NCBI GenBank assembly: GCA_013203755.1
Contig: JABMPI010000155.1
Span: forward strand, 1-6,796
Origin: Bacteroidota bacterium
GTDB taxonomy: Bacteria; Bacteroidota; Bacteroidia; Bacteroidales; Prolixibacteraceae
DNA length: 6,796 bases
Reading direction: 5' to 3'
In this document: positions 1 through 6,083 of the stretch, in pieces
Layout: each line of letters begins with the position of its first letter
How positions within the stretch are numbered: the stretch's first letter is position 1
Translations under genes and position numbers: made by a program
Notes under the pieces: generated by a model
The model's input: only the letters and a program-made list of their open reading frames with translations
Told to the model about the DNA's origin: nothing
Databases searched by the model: none

Positions 1-2729
1 ATTAATTCAGTATTTACTTCCGAAAAATTATTAACGAAATTCAAAGGGTTTTGAATTTCATGGGCAATACCAGCAGTTAGCTCACCCAGGGAAGCCATTT
101 TTTCAGCATGGACAAGTTGTTTCTGGGTAGTCTTTAATTCGTTGTATGCCTTTTCGATTTCCTTGGCTTGTGTCAATTCCCTTTCCCTTGCCTGAGCCCG
201 AACTTTCTCTTTGAGCCTTTTTCTCTGAAAACGATCCACTATAATTATGCCGGTGATAAACAAGATACCATAAATAAAGTACGCCAGGGTTGTTTGCCAC
301 CAAGGTGGTTTAATTGTAATCCTGATAGAAGTTACCTTATCATTCCAAATACGATCGCTGTTTGTTGTCAGGACTTTAAAAATATATTTCCCCGGCCCCA
401 TATTGGTATAGCTGGCAGTGTTTTTATTTCCTGCATCTATCCATTCTTCATCGTGATTTTCGAGTTTATATTTATAGTTGATGTTATCTGGATTGGAAAA
501 ATCAAGTGCAGCATACGAAAATGAAAAATCATTCTGATTGTGATCCAGAACAATTTCTTCCATCAGGAGAATATTCTTTTTCAGGGGAGATTCTTGTCCT
601 ATTGCCACACTTTCCTGGTAAAGTTTAAAGTCGGTAAATACGATTAGAGGTTTATAATTGCTCATCTTAATTTTATCGGGATGAAAAACGCTAAAGCCAT
701 TTTTTCCGCCAAAGTACATCTCTCCGTTAGACGCTTTATATGCGGCAAACCTTGTAAACTCACTCCCCTGCAATCCATCTTCGGCACCATAGCGTTTGGT
801 TTTTTTTGTGTCGGGATCAAATTCAATCAGTCCATTTCCGGTTCCAATCCAAAGCATATCGTTTGAGTCAAACAGGATACTTTCGATATTTTTGATGAGT
901 TTGCCTTCGTTATCATACACGGTACGAACGGAGGGATCATCCGTAAGCATCAGTTCCCTTAACCCCTCGGAAACATCATTGATAAATATCCTTCCGTCAG
1001 AAATTCTGACAGGCATCATAAAAGTGGAGATATTTTGCAAAAAGAGGAATTCCTTAAACTTTTTAGTGTTGGGATTAAACTGGATAAGTGCGGTGAATGA
1101 ATTGCCACTAAAATAGTAGTTTCCATCATCACCAAGAATGGGGAGCCATATCTGGTTATCGGGTATACTGGTGGAATCACTGGGGTTATTAATAAATTGC
1201 TGAAAACTGTCGGAAGCGTAGTTGTAGATATTTAAACCACCTCCATAGGTCGATACAAGAATTTCACCCGGTTTGAGTTCGGTAATAGTAGTAATCCTTT
1301 TTTGGCTTACATCTTTATATGAGCTTCCCTTTACATAGTGAATTTTTACTCCGGTTCCTGGCGAATATCTGTAAAGCGCATCATCGTAGGTGCCAACCCA
1401 TAGATTTTTGTGGCTGTCGAAAAAAAGATAGGTTATTTCGGGTGGTTTATTGCCTGATGGCCCTGCCTCCTGAAAATAATTTTCAAAGCTTTTTTTACGG
1501 GGATCAAACTTGCTAACCCCTCCAGTTCTCGTTCCTATCCAAATGTCCCCATTATTGTCTTCTGTAAAGCTTGTGATGTAATTATCAGTTAGTCCGTTTT
1601 TTTCGCCGGGCAGGTGTTTATAATGTGAAAACTTTTGTGCTATCGGGCTTAGCAAGGAAATGCCTTCTCCCCAGGTACCAAACCAAAGCGTACCCGACCT
1701 GTCAATCAGTATTGATCGAATAGCCATTTCTGTGGCGAACGATCCCTCATCATATTCATTTTTTTTATAGTTATAAAATCGGTCTTCTTTTAATTTGTAA
1801 AGTATGGCGCCCTGGTGTCTTGTGCCAATCCACAGGTTTTCTTCGTCTTGAAAACACACTTGCAAAATGTGGTTGTCTGGAAATTCATTCTTATGGGTTT
1901 CCTGCGAGAAAAGTCTGGAAAAATGGGTGTCCAAATCAAATCTGATTAATCCACCATATTTGCCACGACCCCACATATCTCCTGTGGCTAGCCAAATGAT
2001 ATTTTTGTTTGTCGGATCAATTACAGCATCATTTATATAATTATTGCTGATATCCGGGCTTTGTTCAAGCTTTAAAATTTCATCAAACACCCCTTCTTTT
2101 TTATCGAAAATAAATAAACTTGTGCCCCCAAGTAGCAATTTATCTGGTTGATCAGGATAGGGTAAAATCCAAGTCATCGATATATCATTTTCTGAATTGA
2201 TAGAATAGATACCGTATTGGTGGTTGTCGATATCCAACCTGATCAATCCAACATTAAGCGCAGTAATCCATAAGACACCACCTTCCTGGTTATCCATGAT
2301 AATTTTGTTCAGGAATGGCTCACCATATTTTGCAATAAATGATTCGGGCCAAATATATTTTTCAATCCTATCGCTTGTGCGGCTATATTTATTTAATCCT
2401 GCTCCGGTGGTTATCCAGATATTTCTTTCTTCATCTTCACAGAAATCGTTTACATAATTTTGTGATAAACCGGTGGAATCATTTCCCTTGTGCTCAAAAT
2501 TTTTAAAGGTTTTTCCATCGTATCGCTGCACCCCATGATGACTTGCAAGCCAGATAAATCCAAATGAATCTTCAAAAATGCCCTGTATGGTGCTATTGGC
2601 CAAACCATCAGGCTGATTGATGGTTTTAAAATCGAAGTTGGGTTTTTGAGCCAAAAGTGAAAGGCTGAACAAGCCTCCTAATAAAAAATAGGTAAAAACT
2701 GCTTTCAGAAATTTATTGCTGTTTCTCAT
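1..2729 (-). CDS. Two-component regulator propeller / Y_Y_Y sensor histidine kinase (3' end outside window)
   Basis: Membrane sensor kinase of the Bacteroidota propeller type, which senses a periplasmic signal (often a glycan breakdown product in studied relatives) and autophosphorylates on a cytoplasmic histidine. Translating from the ATG at 2729 gives 909 codons without a stop up to the window edge. Residues 1-27 form a signal peptide (basic start, hydrophobic core, LLA-Q). From residue 41 (PDGLANSTIQGIFED) to about 690 I count about 14 blade motifs of the type IWIGT..GG...FD, for example near residues 60, 104, 153, 244, 298, 348, 395, 443, 491, 627 and 674; this fits two seven-bladed propellers. 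A Y_Y_Y domain follows (YKYKLENHDEEW about 750, GPGKYIFKV), then PPWW, a transmembrane helix (about 813-832), a charged coiled coil, and the HisKA helix with phosphoacceptor His890 in AHEIQNP. The ATPase domain and any fused receiver or AraC-type domain lie beyond the left edge. The start lies one base after the stop of the preceding kinase gene. Confidence 0.95.
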   Translation of the reverse strand, partial: MRNSNKFLKAVFTYFLLGGLFSLSLLAQKPNFDFKTINQPDGLANSTIQGIFEDSFGFIWLASHHGVQRYDGKTFKNFEHKGNDSTGLSQNYVNDFCEDEERNIWITTGAGLNKYSRTSDRIEKYIWPESFIAKYGEPFLNKIIMDNQEGGVLWITALNVGLIRLDIDNHQYGIYSINSENDISMTWILPYPDQPDKLLLGGTSLFIFDKKEGVFDEILKLEQSPDISNNYINDAVIDPTNKNIIWLATGDMWGRGKYGGLIRFDLDTHFSRLFSQETHKNEFPDNHILQVCFQDEENLWIGTRHQGAILYKLKEDRFYNYKKNEYDEGSFATEMAIRSILIDRSGTLWFGTWGEGISLLSPIAQKFSHYKHLPGEKNGLTDNYITSFTEDNNGDIWIGTRTGGVSKFDPRKKSFENYFQEAGPSGNKPPEITYLFFDSHKNLWVGTYDDALYRYSPGTGVKIHYVKGSSYKDVSQKRITTITELKPGEILVSTYGGGLNIYNYASDSFQQFINNPSDSTSIPDNQIWLPILGDDGNYYFSGNSFTALIQFNPNTKKFKEFLFLQNISTFMMPVRISDGRIFINDVSEGLRELMLTDDPSVRTVYDNEGKLIKNIESILFDSNDMLWIGTGNGLIEFDPDTKKTKRYGAEDGLQGSEFTRFAAYKASNGEMYFGGKNGFSVFHPDKIKMSNYKPLIVFTDFKLYQESVAIGQESPLKKNILLMEEIVLDHNQNDFSFSYAALDFSNPDNINYKYKLENHDEEWIDAGNKNTASYTNMGPGKYIFKVLTTNSDRIWNDKVTSIRITIKPPWWQTTLAYFIYGILFITGIIIVDRFQRKRLKEKVRAQARERELTQAKEIEKAYNELKTTQKQLVHAEKMASLGELTAGIAHEIQNPLNFVNNFSEVNTEL

Positions 2730-2733
2730 TTTA
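2727..2733 (-). promoter_or_regulatory. Stop/start junction TAA-A-ATG, probable translational coupling
   Basis: On the minus strand the TAA of the soluble kinase (2733-2731) is followed by one base and the ATG of the propeller kinase (2729-2727). No Shine-Dalgarno-like sequence precedes it. A terminating ribosome could re-initiate directly, tying production of the membrane kinase to that of the soluble kinase. The signal peptide that follows at once supports this ATG as the true start. Confidence 0.6.
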
Positions 2734-3765
2734 TGCTTTTAGTAGAATAATGAATTCACTTCCTTCGCCCTCTTTTGTTACCACCTTCAACTCACCTCCG
2801 TGCGCTTTTACAATATCATAACTCAAGCTCAAGCCTAAACCCGTTCCCTGTCCGGTAGGCTTGGTAGTAAAGAAGGGTTGGAAAATTTTATCTATAACAT
2901 TTTGAGGAATACCGTTACCGTTATCTTTTATCGATATAGAAACTTTGTTTCCATCCTTTTTTGTGCTTACTGAAACTGTTGGCTCATAGCCTTCTCCAAT
3001 TAATTTTTTCTTTTCATCAACAACATAAAAGGCATTGGTAATTAAATTTAAAATCACCCGCCCAATATCCTGCGGAATAACATTGATGTTTCCAATGGCA
3101 GGGTCGAAATCGGTTTTCATACTGGCATTAAACGATTTGTCTTTTGCGCGCAAACCATGATAAGCTAACCTTAAATATTCATCAGCCAAGGCATTGATGT
3201 CAGTTGCTTCTTTTACGCCACTGCTGCTTCGGCTGTGTTGCAGCATTCCTTTTACAATCGCATCTGCACGTTTGCCATGGTGAAGGATTTTATCCAGGTT
3301 TTGGATTACATCATCAGCAATTTCTTTTACTTCTACCAAATTATTAGTATCCAATTCCTCCTTCATCTCATCAAGCAACTCCATACTTACTTCAGAGAAA
3401 TTGTTAACGAAATTTAAAGGGTTTTGAATCTCGTGGGCGATGCCGGCTGTGAGTTCGCCGAGAGATGCCATTTTTTCAGCTTGAATAAGTTGGGCTTGTG
3501 TGGCTTTTAGTTCTTCCAGAGATTTGTTTAGTTCAACATTAGATTCCTCAATAGCTTTTCGTTTCAGCTCCAGCTCCTCAATTGTTTCTTCAAGTAGAAT
3601 GGAGGTAGTGCGTTTTATCTTCTCCGTCCGTTCAAGCTTAAAATTTACAATCATCAACTCTTTGTCAATTTTTTTGATGGAAGTTGCAAGGTTTGCCTTC
3701 TCTTCCTCAGTTAGTGATTGAGAATTTTTAATGAAATCAAGTATTTCCTTTAAATCCGGGTTCAT
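2731..3765 (-). CDS. Soluble sensor histidine kinase with coiled-coil N-terminus
   Basis: Complete 344-residue cytoplasmic histidine kinase: it autophosphorylates on histidine with ATP and should pass the phosphate to a response regulator, none of which is in the window. Residues 1-100 are charged and heptad-like (ERTEKIKRTTSILLEE at 45-60, then LEEL repeats), predicting a long coiled coil. There is no signal peptide, membrane helix or recognisable PAS/GAF domain. The HisKA H-box is SLGELTAGIAHEIQNP with His111. A second helix carries HHGKRADAIVKGMLQHSR (162-179). The HATPase_c domain has all boxes: N (NLITNAFYVV, 240-249), G1 (DNGNGIP, 281-287), F (FQPFF, 295-299) and G2 (GQGTGLGLSLS, 305-315). 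It appears catalytically intact. It starts 18 bases after the second FIST gene and ends one base before the propeller kinase gene, so it is probably co-transcribed with both. With no sensor domain of its own, it may take its input from the FIST proteins (inference from position). Confidence 0.95.
   Translation of the reverse strand: MNPDLKEILDFIKNSQSLTEEEKANLATSIKKIDKELMIVNFKLERTEKIKRTTSILLEETIEELELKRKAIEESNVELNKSLEELKATQAQLIQAEKMASLGELTAGIAHEIQNPLNFVNNFSEVSMELLDEMKEELDTNNLVEVKEIADDVIQNLDKILHHGKRADAIVKGMLQHSRSSSGVKEATDINALADEYLRLAYHGLRAKDKSFNASMKTDFDPAIGNINVIPQDIGRVILNLITNAFYVVDEKKKLIGEGYEPTVSVSTKKDGNKVSISIKDNGNGIPQNVIDKIFQPFFTTKPTGQGTGLGLSLSYDIVKAHGGELKVVTKEGEGSEFIILLKA
3374..3480 (-). repeat. 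HisKA-coding repeat (related segments at 1-107 and 6751-6796)
   Basis: The H-box region of the soluble kinase recurs in the propeller kinase at 1-107 and, in part, in the upstream kinase at 6751-6796. Over 3419-3480 against 46-107 I count 12 mismatches in 62 bases, all spaced in multiples of three at codon third positions, and the encoded peptides are identical. This is paralogy under strong protein constraint rather than a recent copy. Confidence 0.8.
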
Positions 3766-3783
3766 TGTATCTGGTTATTATGA

Positions 3784-4923
3784 TTATTTTTCTTTAAGTG
3801 CTACACAACATGTGGTTAAGTTATGCATTTCCAGGTTACCCCCGGTAGCACGCGCCAATTCGGCATTGGAAAACATACCCGCCATGGGGACATTCCAGAT
3901 ATTCTTTATGCCTTCAATCTCCATGTTCATCATGGGGCCAAAAGCCAGAATACGTCCTGCACAACTGAATACGACTACCGCATCAGCTTCGGGCATTTCA
4001 GTTGCCTTTAGTTCTTCTACACCTTTAATTACCTTTTCCATCACGTCGAAATCCGGCGGAACGGAAAAGCGTACTTTAGAACCTTGTGGTACCGAACCAC
4101 TGCAATAAAATGAGCGGTCGTCCCAATCTATCACCAGGCCAGGTCGCATCACGGGATCTCCTTTTGCTCTTTGAAGTTGCAAGGGTAAATTAGCAGCCAT
4201 TTCCAATAATAATCCCGGATTATCAGGTGTTACATTTTCTAGTCCCCCATATTTTGCTGTCAGATCCAGCACAGGAATATCATCTACTGTAAATACGTGG
4301 TTGGCTTCGCTTTTGGTCACTATTTTCTCGGTACCAACAGCTTTCCAACCACAGGTGGCTATTCCCTTAATGAGGATACTATTTTCGTCCAGCGCCAGGG
4401 CAATAATACCCTGTTTACTCTCTTTTCCATTCGTAAAAACAAACTGGTCGGTGAATGTATAGTCATCAGATGCCATTCCACCATAAACATTAACCTCTTT
4501 GCCAACCACATCTTCAAAACCAAAGAGCAGCTGCTCAGCATCAGTTTCCATGTGGCTGCCTGATATTAGGAAGGCAGGATTTGTGTATTTTGCCATAGCT
4601 TTCCTGGCTATACCACTTGACGTTTCCCGGTAGTTTTTTTCAGGATATTCATCCAGGTATATTTGAAAATAATCCTTGTTAATATCCAGAAGTAACATTG
4701 CGACTGATCCTTTTTCGGTTTCTTCGTCGATGAACTCACCGCTTGTGGTTGCACCAAAAATGGCAATGCCAGCGTTATCCAGTATATTACAAATGTCCTT
4801 TCTGTTTTGTGCTATTGATAGAAACACGATGGCCAGCGTTGGTCTGAAACCATCAGCCATAGCTTTTTTCAGTGCCGATTGAATTTCCTCAGGTGATTTT
4901 CCTTTAATTGATTTTGCCTTCAT
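3784..4923 (-). CDS. FIST-domain sensory protein (second copy)
   Basis: Stand-alone FIST protein of 379 residues, predicted to be cytoplasmic: no signal peptide or membrane helix. FIST is a domain described in prokaryotic signal transduction and in eukaryotic F-box proteins and proposed to bind small ligands, perhaps amino acids; no enzymatic role is established. The FIST N-terminal part shows RPTLAIVFLS (27-36), IFGATTSGEF (55-64) and YGGMASDD (147-154). The FIST_C part shows GDPVMRP (255-261), FSCAGR (319-324, Cys321) and PMAGMFSNAEL (346-356). It matches the upstream FIST protein over all 379 residues without gaps, at about 46% identity by hand count. Differences include a Cys-Cys pair near the C-terminus (372-373) and Ser152 where the other copy has Gly. 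It begins 10 bases after the other FIST gene and 18 bases separate its stop from the soluble kinase gene. No effector domain (methyl-accepting, GGDEF, kinase) is fused, so it should act through a partner protein. Confidence 0.93.
   Translation of the reverse strand: MKAKSIKGKSPEEIQSALKKAMADGFRPTLAIVFLSIAQNRKDICNILDNAGIAIFGATTSGEFIDEETEKGSVAMLLLDINKDYFQIYLDEYPEKNYRETSSGIARKAMAKYTNPAFLISGSHMETDAEQLLFGFEDVVGKEVNVYGGMASDDYTFTDQFVFTNGKESKQGIIALALDENSILIKGIATCGWKAVGTEKIVTKSEANHVFTVDDIPVLDLTAKYGGLENVTPDNPGLLLEMAANLPLQLQRAKGDPVMRPGLVIDWDDRSFYCSGSVPQGSKVRFSVPPDFDVMEKVIKGVEELKATEMPEADAVVVFSCAGRILAFGPMMNMEIEGIKNIWNVPMAGMFSNAELARATGGNLEMHNLTTCCVALKEK
4881..4923 (-). repeat. FIST gene 5' repeat, copy 2 (matches 6031-6073)
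   Basis: The first 43 bases of the second FIST gene match those of the first FIST gene (6031-6073) at 39 of 43 positions by hand count, including a 24-base identical run. The repeat encodes the shared MKAKSIKGKSPEEI start. It is a relic of the tandem duplication kept by protein constraint, not a mobile element. Confidence 0.8.
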
Positions 4924-4933
4924 ATTATTAAAT

Positions 4934-6073
4934 TTATTTTTCTTTGAGTGCTACCCAGCTAATGGTAGTACCATGAAACTGTGTATTTCCATCTTTAACC
5001 TTTCCAAACTCTCCCATGCTAAAAAAGCCTGCCATGGGTTTTTCCCAGATTTGTTGGATGCCTAAAACTTCGCTGGACGCCAGTGGGCCAAGCGAGACAT
5101 GCCTTCCGATACATGAAAAGATCAGAACTGCATCAGCATCTGATAATATATTTTTTCTTATTTCTTTTGCACTGGCGATAACCGAGTCAACTACCTCAAA
5201 ATCGGGAGGCAGGGAGAAATGAAACCGTGAACCTTTAGAGACACTTCCTCCACACATAATCGAATCATCTTTCGGGTTGTAGAATAACAGCGGACGCATG
5301 ACCGGACCTCCTCTTTCTTGTTGGATTTGAATCGGAAAGGTAGTCTCAGCATGCAATAAACCAAGCCCATGTTCGGAATCATTTATTTCAATTCCTGTGT
5401 ACTTTTTTATAACCTGCATGGCAGGTTTGTCATCAATGGTTTGAATCCAGGGTCCTTCACATTGGGTGATTGTTTTTTCTGTTCCTGCTGCTTTCCATCC
5501 TGAAACTGCTTCACCAGCCAGGGTAATTTTCTTTTCGTCGATAATCAGCGCCAAAACGCCCTGGTAGCTCTCCTGATTATTGGTGAATACACAACTGCGT
5601 GACGATTGATTATCATCCCCGGCCATACCCCCCATAACTGCTGTTTTTTCATCCACCACTTCAAGCAAGCCTTTCATAATGAATTCACCGGGGGTGTTAA
5701 TATTTGAGCCTGAGATAATAAAAGCGGGTTGATCGTAGGCAGCTAAGCCCACATTTCCAATATAGCGACCTGAATTAATGGCTGATCCATCCGTATGATC
5801 TCTAATCGCAATTTTGAATGTATCCGGATTAATGTCAAGAAGTAAGAGAACAATGGATCCTGTGTCGACTCCCCCTTCAGTAAATTCCCCTACCGTGGTA
5901 GCACCAAAAATGGCAATTTCTTCCTTATCCAGTATGGATATAATGGGTTTCCTGTCCTGCTCTATTGAAATAAAAACAAAAGCCAGCGTTGGCTTAAAGC
6001 CGTCAGATATACAAGCCGACAGGAAGGATGTAATTTCCTCAGGTGATTTTCCTTTGATTGATTTAGCTTTCAT
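4934..6073 (-). CDS. FIST-domain sensory protein (first copy)
   Basis: Stand-alone FIST protein of 379 residues, first of a tandem pair and likely cytoplasmic. The N-terminal domain carries KPTLAFVFIS (27-36), IFGATTVGEF (55-64) and MGGMAGDD (147-154). The C-terminal FIST_C domain carries GGPVMRP (255-261), FSCIGR (319-324, Cys321) and PMAGFFSMGEFG (346-357), the last closer to the usual FIST pattern than in the sister copy. The first 14 residues (MKAKSIKGKSPEEI) are identical in both copies, and both end in VALKEK, which supports the chosen starts and an ancestral whole-gene duplication. The least conserved parts are residues 91-110 (1 of 20 identical) and 231-250 (4 of 20), where ligand or partner specificity could differ. 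The gene starts 10 bases after the stop of the upstream kinase and ends 10 bases before the second FIST gene. The role as kinase input is inferred from context. Confidence 0.93.
   Translation of the reverse strand: MKAKSIKGKSPEEITSFLSACISDGFKPTLAFVFISIEQDRKPIISILDKEEIAIFGATTVGEFTEGGVDTGSIVLLLLDINPDTFKIAIRDHTDGSAINSGRYIGNVGLAAYDQPAFIISGSNINTPGEFIMKGLLEVVDEKTAVMGGMAGDDNQSSRSCVFTNNQESYQGVLALIIDEKKITLAGEAVSGWKAAGTEKTITQCEGPWIQTIDDKPAMQVIKKYTGIEINDSEHGLGLLHAETTFPIQIQQERGGPVMRPLLFYNPKDDSIMCGGSVSKGSRFHFSLPPDFEVVDSVIASAKEIRKNILSDADAVLIFSCIGRHVSLGPLASSEVLGIQQIWEKPMAGFFSMGEFGKVKDGNTQFHGTTISWVALKEK
6031..6073 (-). repeat. FIST gene 5' repeat, copy 1 (matches 4881-4923)
   Basis: Partner of the repeat at the start of the second FIST gene. 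The 3' ends of the two genes also match: 4934-4954 and 3784-3804 are identical at 20 of 21 bases, including the stop codon, so the duplicated unit spans the complete coding sequence. Confidence 0.8.
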
Positions 6074-6083
6074 AATGTTTCAT

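Noticed and set aside
1..46. Terminal redundancy suggesting a circular element
   Set aside because: The two ends agree at only 39 of 46 bases, with differences typical of paralogous genes, so they are not an assembly overlap of a circle.
103..303. Short minus-strand open frame in another phase inside the propeller kinase
   Set aside because: Overlaps the verified kinase frame, which carries the membrane helix and HisKA motifs there.
168..524. Plus-strand open frame of 118 codons
   Set aside because: Antisense to the coiled-coil, membrane helix and Y_Y_Y part of the propeller kinase, which is fully open on the minus strand; cysteine- and phenylalanine-rich shadow.
1..2729. Possible frameshift or pseudogene in the propeller kinase
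   Set aside because: I translated the frame across its whole visible length; it has no stop codon in 909 codons and keeps blade, Y_Y_Y, membrane and HisKA motifs in one frame. It is merely cut by the window edge.
3766..3783. Internal promoter or terminator in the largest gap
   Set aside because: Only 18 A/T-rich bases lie between the genes, with no inverted repeat and no room for both promoter elements.
3731..4108. Plus-strand open frame of 125 codons over the FIST / soluble kinase junction
   Set aside because: Antisense to conserved FIST_C motifs and the kinase start; no domain or plausible initiation signal.
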